A DNA stretch of 64,000 nucleotides, taken from contig JHVA01000001.1 of NCBI GenBank assembly GCA_000688615.1, forward strand, positions 1,736,001 through 1,800,000. Reading direction: 5' to 3'. The stretch is from Acidobacteriaceae bacterium KBS 146. GTDB taxonomy: Bacteria > Acidobacteriota > Terriglobia > Terriglobales > Acidobacteriaceae. The position numbers and the translations under genes are program-made. Of the stretch, positions 51,710 to 59,556 are shown piece after piece. Numbering within the stretch: position 1 is the stretch's first letter; the number at the start of each line of letters is the position of its first letter. The notes under the pieces were generated by a model. It was not told where the DNA came from and made no database searches. It saw only the letters and a program-made list of their open reading frames with translations.

Positions 51710-51721
51710 AAGATATATCTT
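51710..51721. promoter_or_regulatory. palindromic candidate PadR operator
   Basis: AAGATATATCTT is a perfect 12-bp palindrome in an AT-rich stretch between padR and cdsA. PadR-family proteins often bind GATATATC-like or ATATATC/GATATAT palindromes in their own promoters, so this may serve as an autoregulatory site that could also affect cdsA. Confidence 0.5.
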
Positions 51722-51783
51722 TATATGTCAATACTCTTCTTGCTATGTGCTAATTCAGCCGATATACACTTGTCCTCATCTCC

Positions 51784-52647
51784 ATGAAGCGAATCCTCAC
51801 TGCCATCGTCCTCATTCTCTTTGTCTTCGGACTTATCTTCTTCGGACAGCTCTGGATGATCACGCTGGCAGCCGCAATCGTTGCCGAACTTGCGGCCTAT
51901 GAGTTCCTCAAGCTAGCCGCCGTAGGAGCCGAAGCGCACGATGCGCGGCTGCGTATTCCGCTCTGGTGGATGTCCCTCGCGACCGCGCTCGCCTTTGTGG
52001 TCACGCTGACCAACTTCCCGGTTGAGGCCCAGTTGCCGGTCCTCAGTGCCCTGACCCTTATGCTCTTTGCCTGGAACGGCTTCCGGGCTCCGCTCATCCA
52101 GGTGCTTCCGGATACCGCTCAGGGTCTCTTCGGCCTCATCTGGATCGCCTATCCCCTGACCATGGTTCCGATGCTCTGGAAGCAGGAGGACGGTCCCGCA
52201 CTCGTGGTCTTCCTGATGGTCTGCGTCTGGTCGGGAGATATCGCAGCGCTTTACATTGGCCGGGCCTTTGGACGCCATAAGCTTGCCCCCCGCATCAGTC
52301 CTGGCAAGACGTGGGAAGGAGCCTTCGCCTCTGTCCTTGGCAGCGTGCTGGCTGCAGCCCTCCTGCTCTGGGTCAGTGACGCACTGACCGCACGCGGCAA
52401 CCTCATCCTCCACATCACCGAACCCATCTGGCAGACACTCGTTCTCGCGGTGATCCTCAACATCGCAGCCCAGGTCGGCGACCTGCTGGAATCCGCTGTC
52501 AAACGCGGTGCAGGCGTCAAAGACTCAGGGACCATGCTTCCCGGCCATGGAGGCATTCTCGATCGCATCGACGCTTTGCTGGTCGCTGCGCCGGTCCTGT
52601 GGTTTGCCCTCCTGCTCAAGGACTACTTCGGCTTCGGCAGATTCTAA
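51784..52647 (+). CDS. cdsA: phosphatidate cytidylyltransferase
   Basis: Integral membrane enzyme forming CDP-diacylglycerol. The 287 residues contain about eight membrane helices. The C-terminal family signature is intact: 'SAVKRGAGVKDSGTMLPGHGGILDRIDALL' (about 238-267), with 'GRHKLAPRISPGKTWEGAFASVLGS' before it. It starts ATG directly after the padR promoter region and is followed by dxr after 37 bases. Confidence 0.95.
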   Translation: MKRILTAIVLILFVFGLIFFGQLWMITLAAAIVAELAAYEFLKLAAVGAEAHDARLRIPLWWMSLATALAFVVTLTNFPVEAQLPVLSALTLMLFAWNGFRAPLIQVLPDTAQGLFGLIWIAYPLTMVPMLWKQEDGPALVVFLMVCVWSGDIAALYIGRAFGRHKLAPRISPGKTWEGAFASVLGSVLAAALLLWVSDALTARGNLILHITEPIWQTLVLAVILNIAAQVGDLLESAVKRGAGVKDSGTMLPGHGGILDRIDALLVAAPVLWFALLLKDYFGFGRF

Positions 52648-52684
52648 GAGGCGTTTCCGGTTCCTCATCTGAGAAAATAGACCT

Positions 52685-53875
52685 GTGAAAAAGCTCGCGA
52701 TTCTTGGCTCGACCGGTTCCATCGGCACCTCTACCCTCTCCATCTGCGAATCCTTTCCTGATCGCTATCAGCCCATCGCTCTCGCTGCGGGTAAGAACCT
52801 CGATGTTGCCTTTGCGCAATGCCAGCGCTGGCGGCCGAAGGTTATCTCGATCGCGACCGAGGAGCTCGCATCAGAGCTGCAGGCGCGGCTGAAGAACGCC
52901 GGAATCACCGCCACCGAGGTGGTTTATGGCACCGCTGGAACCATCCGCGTTGCCACTCTTACTGAAGCCGATTTCGTCGTCTCCGCCATCGTCGGTGTCG
53001 CCGGCCTCGAAGCCACCTATGCGGCAATCAAGGCAGGCAAGACCATCGGTCTCGCCAACAAGGAATGCCTCGTCGCCGCAGGCGAGCTCATCATGGCTGC
53101 GGCGAAAGAGCATAATGTAGCGATTCTCCCCATCGATTCCGAACACAACGCCGTGCATCAGTGCATGCGTGGCGGCGCTCGAGCCGAGGTTAAGCAGGTC
53201 TGGCTGACAGCTTCGGGTGGTCCCTTCCGCAACACCCCACTCGCTGACTTCGAGCACGTCACTCCGGCTCAGGCGCTCAAGCATCCCACATGGGTCATGG
53301 GTCAGCGCATCACCATCGACTCAGCCACCATGATGAATAAGGGCTTTGAGGTCATTGAGGCCTGCCGCCTCTTCTCCCTGCCTCCTACCCAGGTCCGCGT
53401 CTCCATCCACCCACAGTCCACCGTTCATTCCATGGTCGAGTACATCGACGGCAGCATCCTCGCCCAGATATCCGTCACCGACATGCGCCTGCCCATCCTC
53501 TACGCCCTTGCGTACCCTGAGCGGGTAGACGCCACCCCTGCAACCGGGCTGCAGTTTGACCTCGCCGCGTTGAGCCAGCTCGACTTCTCCGCACCAGACC
53601 TCACTCGCTTCCCCTGCCTTCGCCTCGCGTATGAGGCGGCTGCGGCTGGAGGGGAGGCGTGTATCGCCCTCAACGCCGCTGACGAGATCGCGGTAGCGGC
53701 ATTCCTCGAAGGTCGCATCCCGTTTCTGGGTATCCCGCGTACAATAGAACAGGTGTTGCAACAAACCTCAGGCCGTCGGCCTTCGTCTATCCAGGACGTG
53801 CTAGATGCTGATCTCAGGGCAAGAGCGTGCGCCCGTAATGTAATCGCTCATCAGTTCACAGACGTACTCCGATAA
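52685..53875 (+). CDS. dxr: 1-deoxy-D-xylulose-5-phosphate reductoisomerase
   Basis: Second step of the MEP isoprenoid pathway. The 396-residue protein starts from a GTG. 'LAILGSTGSIGTSTLSI' (about 4-20) binds NADPH. 'LANKECLVAAGELI' and 'ILPIDSEHNAVHQCM' carry substrate and metal ligands (Asp, Glu). 'WLTASGGPFRNTP', 'HPTWVMGQRITIDSATMMNKGFEVIEACRLF' and 'VSIHPQSTVHSMVEYIDGS' complete the family marks. It is placed between cdsA and rseP. Confidence 0.97.
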   Translation: MKKLAILGSTGSIGTSTLSICESFPDRYQPIALAAGKNLDVAFAQCQRWRPKVISIATEELASELQARLKNAGITATEVVYGTAGTIRVATLTEADFVVSAIVGVAGLEATYAAIKAGKTIGLANKECLVAAGELIMAAAKEHNVAILPIDSEHNAVHQCMRGGARAEVKQVWLTASGGPFRNTPLADFEHVTPAQALKHPTWVMGQRITIDSATMMNKGFEVIEACRLFSLPPTQVRVSIHPQSTVHSMVEYIDGSILAQISVTDMRLPILYALAYPERVDATPATGLQFDLAALSQLDFSAPDLTRFPCLRLAYEAAAAGGEACIALNAADEIAVAAFLEGRIPFLGIPRTIEQVLQQTSGRRPSSIQDVLDADLRARACARNVIAHQFTDVLR

Positions 53876-53912
53876 GACATAACGATTCTCCGAGCGAGGT
53901 CTCCACTCTCCC

Positions 53913-55259
53913 ATGTCCACAATCATTCAATTAGGTATCGTCCTCGGCATCATGGTCCTGGTGCACGAGTTCGGTCATTTTGCGGTTGCCAAACTCTGCG
54001 GCATCCGCGTCGAGACCTTCTCGATCGGCTTCGGCAAGCGCCTCATCGGCTTCAAGCGCGGAGATACCGACTACCGCCTCTCCCTGCTTCCGCTCGGAGG
54101 CTACGTCAAGATGTCCGGTGACAATCCCGGCGAGGCCCCTACCGATCCCGGCGACTTTAACGCCCATCCCCGCTGGCAACGGATGCTGGTTGCTCTCGCC
54201 GGTCCTTTCGCAAACTTCATTCTCGCCTTCGGGTTGATGACCGGCGTCTCCATGCTGCACAACGAGGTGCAGGAGTACATCTCCAGTCCGGCTCGCACCG
54301 ATTACATTCCGATCAATACGCAGGCAGCCCGGACAGGAATCCACTCCGGCGATCTCATCGTTCACTACGACACGATCGAGAACCCAACCTGGGATCAGGT
54401 CGCGATTCGTTCCCTGCTGAACCTCAACCAGACCATTCCCTTCTCCTATCTCCACGACGGACAGCGGGTGGATACCAAGCTCTTTGTCGAGGCCAAAGGA
54501 GGAGCCGACAACTTCGCCCTCGACCGCCTTGGTCTAATCCCCAAGATGCAGAACGTTCCGGTCAAGGTGGACTCCCTCGAGCCCAACATGCCCGCCGCCA
54601 AAGCAGGCCTTCAATCGGGTGACCAGATCGCTACCATCGACGGTCTACAGCTCCATTCGGTTCCCGCTCTGCTTGCATATTTACAGGACCAGGCCGGCAA
54701 ACCGGCATCCCTGGTCGTCGACCGCAGCGGAAAGACCGTCCCTCTTCAGATCACGCCTCAACTCGCCGAGGTCGGCGATGGAACCAAGGATTACCGCCTC
54801 GGCTTCCGGCCCGTACAGCCGCCGGTCAAGATTGAGCGGCTTCCCTTCGGCAAGGCGCTCGCAGCCTCATGGGACTACAACAAGAAGGGTTCGATGCTGA
54901 TCGTCGAGGTCCTCAAGCGGATGTTCACCCGCCAGGTCTCCGTCCGCTCGCTCTCCGGTCCCATTGGCATCGGCCAGCAGATCCACCAGGCCGCTGCCAT
55001 GCCGGGCTGGATGCCGATCATCGGCCTGATGGCCTACATCTCCCTCAATCTGGGAATCTTCAACCTGCTGCCTATCCCCATCCTTGATGGTGGTATGCTC
55101 CTCTTCCTCGTCGTCGAGTCCATCATGCGTCGCGATCTCAACCAGCAGCTCAAGGAGCGTGTCTACCAGGTGGCCTTCGTCTGCATCCTCGTCTTCGCTG
55201 CGATGGTCATCTTCAACGACCTCACCAAGCTCAATCTCTTCACAAAGGTCAAACCTTAG
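53913..55259 (+). CDS. rseP: site-2 zinc metalloprotease RseP
   Basis: Inner-membrane protease of envelope stress signalling and signal-peptide clearance. The HExxH motif is HEFGH at 18-22 in the first membrane helix. One or two PDZ domains span about 115-300 ('AARTGIHSGDLIVHYDTI', 'AAKAGLQSGDQIATIDGLQLHSVPALLAYL'). The third zinc ligand lies in the C-terminal 'NLGIFNLLPIPILDGGMLLF'. 448 residues is normal. It is last in the cdsA-dxr-rseP row and is followed by a terminator. Confidence 0.95.
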   Translation: MSTIIQLGIVLGIMVLVHEFGHFAVAKLCGIRVETFSIGFGKRLIGFKRGDTDYRLSLLPLGGYVKMSGDNPGEAPTDPGDFNAHPRWQRMLVALAGPFANFILAFGLMTGVSMLHNEVQEYISSPARTDYIPINTQAARTGIHSGDLIVHYDTIENPTWDQVAIRSLLNLNQTIPFSYLHDGQRVDTKLFVEAKGGADNFALDRLGLIPKMQNVPVKVDSLEPNMPAAKAGLQSGDQIATIDGLQLHSVPALLAYLQDQAGKPASLVVDRSGKTVPLQITPQLAEVGDGTKDYRLGFRPVQPPVKIERLPFGKALAASWDYNKKGSMLIVEVLKRMFTRQVSVRSLSGPIGIGQQIHQAAAMPGWMPIIGLMAYISLNLGIFNLLPIPILDGGMLLFLVVESIMRRDLNQQLKERVYQVAFVCILVFAAMVIFNDLTKLNLFTKVKP

Positions 55260-55282
55260 AGCTGCTGCACCAGAAAAACGCG

Positions 55283-55334
55283 AAGGCGGTCAGATGGCGA
55301 GCTCATTCGCCAGACTGACCGCCTTTGGTTTTTT
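55283..55334 (+). terminator. terminator after rseP
   Basis: AAGGCGGTCAG (55283-55293) pairs perfectly with CTGACCGCCTT (55315-55325) around a smaller inner TGGCGA / TCGCCA hairpin. The arm is followed by TTTGGTTTTTT. Confidence 0.88.
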
Positions 55335-55359
55335 AAAACCAGCGACATCTCTAAGGAAG

Positions 55360-55405
55360 TGTCATCCTGAGCGAAGGCGCAGCCGAAGTCGAAGGATCTG
55401 CGGTC
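55360..55405. repeat. TGTCATCCTGAGCGAAGG dispersed repeat
   Basis: TGTCATCCTGAGCGAAGG followed by GCAGCCGAAGTCGAAGGATC and TGCGG. It shares the TGTCATC start and GAAGTCGA block with the copies at 10130 and 62294. Confidence 0.5.
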
Positions 55406-55448
55406 CAGACCAGGAGTATCTACTCACTCTGTCGTAATTCCTCGAAAA

Positions 55449-55607
55449 CTAATCGTCTTCGTGGCCGCTCACCCGCCCATGGCTCTTCGGCTGACCGGCC
55501 GGGCGTTCATCCAGATCAGTCCGGCCCCACCTCGTCTTGCTCATCGTCACGACAGCAATCAGGATCAGCAGAACAACGACGACTCCACCCCATAGGACAG
55601 GATTCAT
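55449..55607 (-). CDS. small single-pass membrane protein
   Basis: A 52-residue protein with an excellent GGAGG seven bases before the ATG at 55607. One hydrophobic helix (PVLWGGVVVVLLILIAVVTM, about 3-22) is followed by a charged cytoplasmic tail ending GHEDD. No family is recognised. It lies between rseP and the DHH phosphoesterase gene, on the latter's strand. Confidence 0.65.
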   Translation of the reverse strand: MNPVLWGGVVVVLLILIAVVTMSKTRWGRTDLDERPAGQPKSHGRVSGHEDD

Positions 55608-55661
55608 CGGAACACCTCCAAACCTTCTGAGGCCTATCAACTGGCTCCGGTTGCTTCAACC

Positions 55662-56651
55662 TCAGCCGGCGTTCTCCCGCTCCCGCAATTCGGCCACAAT
55701 CTCCCCCGCCGCCTTGCGTGCGTCGTCTTCCCGGTCCGGAGGAAAACTGATGGCTCCAACCCTTGCATGTCCGCCACCGCCATATCGCTCGCAGATCGCC
55801 GCAAGGTTCGCCAGCTTCTCCGCATGCAGTGGTGTCCAGGGATTCGTCCCCACCGACACCTTCGTCCGGAAAGACGACTTACTCAGGCCGACATTGTACG
55901 TCCCTTCGGGAAACAAATAATACGGAATAAATTTGTTGTACCCTTCGGTCGGGTGATCGGTGATGTCAAAGGTGATAACGCCCCGTTCTATCGAGGCGCG
56001 CTCCCGGATCAGCTCAATCGCTGCCTTGTGCCGCTCCATCAGCGGTCCCAGCAACTCCTGCACAAACGGCTGGTCCAGCAACTCCTGCAACGGCATTTCG
56101 GTCAGCAGAGGAATCAGCTTCTCTCCCAGAGTGTTGTCCTGCGTACTCTCGATCACCATGGTCAGCTTCATCGCGGGTGCTGCCATATCTACCGCCGCCG
56201 TGGCATTGTCATACTTGGCCCCATCCACGATGTCAGCCCAGTAGATCAGCTCCTGCAACGGTTCGACGTTGAAACCGAACTTCGTTGCCCCTACATGCGC
56301 GATCAGGCTGGTGCACGAAACATAGTTGGGATCGTAAAACTTCCGCATCGTCTGCGAGCCGTCTGCCTGACCCCGCTCAAAATCCGCCTGATCCTCCGGC
56401 GTAAGAAATGCACTCAAGTGATGGTCAAACCACCACGTCACTTTTTGCGACGCGGAATACTTGAAGTCCACAATCGCATTCTCGCCGTCAATAAACTCGT
56501 TCTCGTCAAACAGAGCCCCGGCGCGATGCACCAGCCCGTGATACGAGAACTCTGTCCCCGTCTTCACGCACTCCTGATAGAACCGCGTGAACACCGAGGC
56601 CGAGCATGCTCCGTCGAAACACTTGTCATGATAGAAAACCTTGCAATCCAA
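55662..56651 (-). CDS. DHH-superfamily phosphoesterase
   Basis: A 329-residue protein from a TTG at 56651 with GAGGG seven bases upstream. 'VFYHDKCFDGACSASVF' (5-21) resembles the first metal motif, 'WWFDHH' (73-78) is the DHH signature, and the C-terminal 'ICERYGGGGHARVGAISF' (about 290-307) is the DHHA1 substrate motif. DHH proteins cleave oligoribonucleotides, bisphosphate nucleotides or cyclic dinucleotides, but this one is a divergent branch. Cytoplasmic; substrate unknown. Confidence 0.85.
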   Translation of the reverse strand: MDCKVFYHDKCFDGACSASVFTRFYQECVKTGTEFSYHGLVHRAGALFDENEFIDGENAIVDFKYSASQKVTWWFDHHLSAFLTPEDQADFERGQADGSQTMRKFYDPNYVSCTSLIAHVGATKFGFNVEPLQELIYWADIVDGAKYDNATAAVDMAAPAMKLTMVIESTQDNTLGEKLIPLLTEMPLQELLDQPFVQELLGPLMERHKAAIELIRERASIERGVITFDITDHPTEGYNKFIPYYLFPEGTYNVGLSKSSFRTKVSVGTNPWTPLHAEKLANLAAICERYGGGGHARVGAISFPPDREDDARKAAGEIVAELRERENAG

Positions 56652-56791
56652 CTGAATTCCCTCGTTCTTTCAGGCGTTCGAATCTCCAGCATATCTGATT
56701 CGCCCCGCTGCTCCGCCGCTTCGTCACAGACCTCTGCATTTGCCGCGCTCTTCGTATATGCTCACTGGAAACTTCCCACACGAGGACCTCT

Positions 56792-57820
56792 TTGTCTGAG
56801 ATCGTTCCCCAGTCCAACCTTCCTCATCGGTCGTCCTCAATCTTCGTCGGTCCCAACGGCTTGCGCGCCGGATGGAGTCTGCTAATCGCAATCGCTCTCG
56901 TCCTTGCTTTGATGTGGGGCATCTCCGGTACCCTTCGCGCGACCCACCTCATCCCTCCTCACGCAATGGAGCACACCCCGGGCCCATTCCCGGTCACAAT
57001 CTCTGAGGTATGCGCCTTTCTCGCCACCGCATTGGTGACCTGGATCATGTCCCGCATCGAACGACGTCCGCTGTCCGTGTATGGTCTGGGCGGCAAACGC
57101 AAAACCTCGCGCCTCGTTACCGGCACCCTCATTGGCCTGCTCGCGATTTCGCTTCTGGTTCTTATCCTGAAGTTACTGGGCCTCCTCGTCGTCGACCGCC
57201 GTCTCCTCTTCGGCTCCGAGGTCCCGCTCTACCTCTTGCTATGGATCCCCGGCTTCTTCGCCATCGGCTTCTTCGAGGAGTACCTCTTTCGCGGCTATCT
57301 GCAATACACCCTGGCCCGTGGACTCTCCGGCCTCGCCCACATGCTCCCCGGCGAGATCGATCCGCGCACCGCAGGCTTCTGGATCGCCGCTCTTGTCGTC
57401 TCCTTCGGATTCGGTGCGGTCCACGGCTCCAATCCCGGCGAAAGCCCCGCTGGGCTCATCTGTGCGGGCGTAGCTTCGCTTGTCTTCTGCTTTAGCCTCT
57501 GGCGAACCGGCTCTCTCTGGTGGGCGATTGGCCTTCACGCCGCCTGGGACTACGGCCAATCCGTGCTCTTCGGAGTCTCAGACTCCGGTGCTCTCTTTTC
57601 GCATCGGCTTCTTGAGACTCATCCCGTGGGAACACCCCTTCTCAGCGGCGGCGCGACCGGGCCGGAAGGCAGCATCCTCTGCCTGATTCCGTTGCTTCTG
57701 CTGGTCGCCGTCATCCACCGCTCGCAGCCCCGCAACGAAGACAGCTACGCCTCCAGAATGCCTCCGCCCCGGCCCTCGGAGGTCTTACTCTCCGACACCT
57801 TACCGCCGCCTACGTTTTGA
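56792..57820 (+). CDS. CPBP-family intramembrane glutamic endopeptidase
   Basis: A 342-residue membrane protease homologue with six to eight hydrophobic helices, read from a TTG with GAGGA upstream. The catalytic motifs are 'GFFEEYLFRGYLQYTLARG' (EExxxR, about 165-183), 'VSFGFGAVHGSNPGE' (His) and 'WWAIGLHAAWDYGQS' (HxxxD, where HxxxN is common). Relatives process CAAX-like proteins or confer bacteriocin immunity. The C-terminal 20 residues overlap the convergent antiporter gene by 11 bases. Confidence 0.88.
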   Translation: MSEIVPQSNLPHRSSSIFVGPNGLRAGWSLLIAIALVLALMWGISGTLRATHLIPPHAMEHTPGPFPVTISEVCAFLATALVTWIMSRIERRPLSVYGLGGKRKTSRLVTGTLIGLLAISLLVLILKLLGLLVVDRRLLFGSEVPLYLLLWIPGFFAIGFFEEYLFRGYLQYTLARGLSGLAHMLPGEIDPRTAGFWIAALVVSFGFGAVHGSNPGESPAGLICAGVASLVFCFSLWRTGSLWWAIGLHAAWDYGQSVLFGVSDSGALFSHRLLETHPVGTPLLSGGATGPEGSILCLIPLLLLVAVIHRSQPRNEDSYASRMPPPRPSEVLLSDTLPPPTF

Positions 57821-59537
57821 GGCCGTATTTCGTCTCTTCCAGATCCAGCTCGCGTTCGAGCCGTCGAAGCACGTCATCGCTGATGCTGCCTCGGTCACGG
57901 AGATCAATAATCGTCCGCCGTTCCACCTGAACCGCTGCGCGAGCCGCACGGCTCAGCGCATGGTAGACCTCTGCTTTAGAGGCCTCCTTGCCCTCTTCTT
58001 CGCTGACTTCGGCCAGCCTGTGTTCATACCGGTCAATCAAATCTTCGTATGCATGATCCAGGCCATCTTTTGCTCCCTGCTTTTCCCTTTCCAGGTACTC
58101 GATCGCATTCTTGATCGACAGTTCGCGCGCATAACGCTCCTCCGGCTCGATGCCCTGCTCCTTAGCCAGACCCAGCGCACGAATCACGGAAGGCAGCGTC
58201 AGCCCCTGCAGCACCAGGGTCACCAGAATCACCGAATAGGTCAGGAAGACGATCAGATTTCGCTGCCCGAATTCCACACCATTGATCACCTCCGGAACCG
58301 AGATGCCTGCCGCCAGCGCGATAACGCCCCGCATCCCCGTCCACCCGATCACAAAACTTTCCCGCCGCGTTACCGGCTCCTCATCGGGATGACGAAGCCG
58401 CTGCACAAAATTCGAGAACTTGATCGCTGGAGTCACCCACACCAGGCGCAACGCAATCAGCATCATGCTGAAGATCACACCGTACTCAATCAGAGTTACC
58501 TTACTGAAGCCGCCCTGAATTCCCGCCAGCACATCCTGCATCTGCAACCCGATCAGCAGAAAGACAATGCCATTCAAGGCAAACGTCATCGCCTGCCATG
58601 CGCCCAACAACTGAATCCGAACTCCGGGAGAAAAGATGCGCGCGCTCTGCCGGCTCAGATACAGGCCCGCCGCGACCACTGCAAGTACACCGGAAGCCCT
58701 CGCCTCCTCGCCAGCCAGATAGGCTGCGTACGGAACAATCAGGCTCAGAACCAATTCCACAGGACCGTTGTCGATATAGCGTTCGAATGTCGCCACAATC
58801 ACACCGATCAGCAGCCCGATCCCCAGTCCCCCCAGAATGAGATACAGCAGGCGGATGATTCCTTCCCCCGCCGAAGGCAGGCTCCCCTGTTCCAGAAGAC
58901 GCAGTCCCACCTCGAGTGCAAGCAGGCCTGTCGCATCGTTCAGCAGGCTCTCGCCCTCGAGGATGTCCACAATCTGGCGCGGCAGGCCGAGCGCCTTCGC
59001 CACCGAAGTTGCTGCAATTGCATCGGTCGTCGACAAAACCGCACCGAGAAGAAAACCCGCCTTCCAGTCCAGAGCCGTAATGAAACGATCTGAAAACTCC
59101 GCGACCCCCCACACCGTAAAACCGACAAGACCAATGGCGAGCGAGGAGATGATCAGAAGATTTTTTCGGAAATCTCTCCACGACACAGTCCATGCGGCCG
59201 CGTACAAAAGCGGCGGCAGAAAGATCACAAACACGAGATTCGGATCCAGCGGAATGCGAGGCATGTGCGGCACAAAGCTCAGCACCAGCCCCGCCAGGAC
59301 GAGCACGATGGGATACGGCACCTTGACCCGATGCGCTATCACTGCAAATGCAGCCACCATGACCAGTAGCAGCAACACCGCCCGCTCAATTGCGTGGAGA
59401 CTCGCAACTGACTCCAAAACTTCCCCCTCAATCTCGTTCGTCTTCTCGAACCCAGTAAACCAAAATTTCAGGCTCCGTGTCGCCCTTGGGGTTTCCGCCA
59501 GATGGTTCAGGCTTTCTCCCCGCTCCTCTTCAACCAT
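57810..59537 (-). CDS. CPA1-family Na+/H+ antiporter
   Basis: A 575-residue transporter. A 50-residue charged N-terminus is followed by about 12 membrane helices. 'PNLVFVIFLPPLLYAAAWTVSWRDFRKNLL' and 'GAVLSTTDAIAATSVAKALGLPRQIVDILEGESLLNDATGLLALEVG' are the NhaP/SLC9-like core, with the ND pair in LLNDATG as the ion-binding Asp. 'RRESFVIGWTGMRGVIALAAGISVP' is also typical. The last 100 residues form a cytoplasmic helical tail. It would exchange Na+ or K+ for protons in pH and salt homeostasis. Confidence 0.92.
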   Translation of the reverse strand: MVEEERGESLNHLAETPRATRSLKFWFTGFEKTNEIEGEVLESVASLHAIERAVLLLLVMVAAFAVIAHRVKVPYPIVLVLAGLVLSFVPHMPRIPLDPNLVFVIFLPPLLYAAAWTVSWRDFRKNLLIISSLAIGLVGFTVWGVAEFSDRFITALDWKAGFLLGAVLSTTDAIAATSVAKALGLPRQIVDILEGESLLNDATGLLALEVGLRLLEQGSLPSAGEGIIRLLYLILGGLGIGLLIGVIVATFERYIDNGPVELVLSLIVPYAAYLAGEEARASGVLAVVAAGLYLSRQSARIFSPGVRIQLLGAWQAMTFALNGIVFLLIGLQMQDVLAGIQGGFSKVTLIEYGVIFSMMLIALRLVWVTPAIKFSNFVQRLRHPDEEPVTRRESFVIGWTGMRGVIALAAGISVPEVINGVEFGQRNLIVFLTYSVILVTLVLQGLTLPSVIRALGLAKEQGIEPEERYARELSIKNAIEYLEREKQGAKDGLDHAYEDLIDRYEHRLAEVSEEEGKEASKAEVYHALSRAARAAVQVERRTIIDLRDRGSISDDVLRRLERELDLEETKYGLKT

Positions 59538-59556
59538 TTAGACTTTGCATAAGAAG

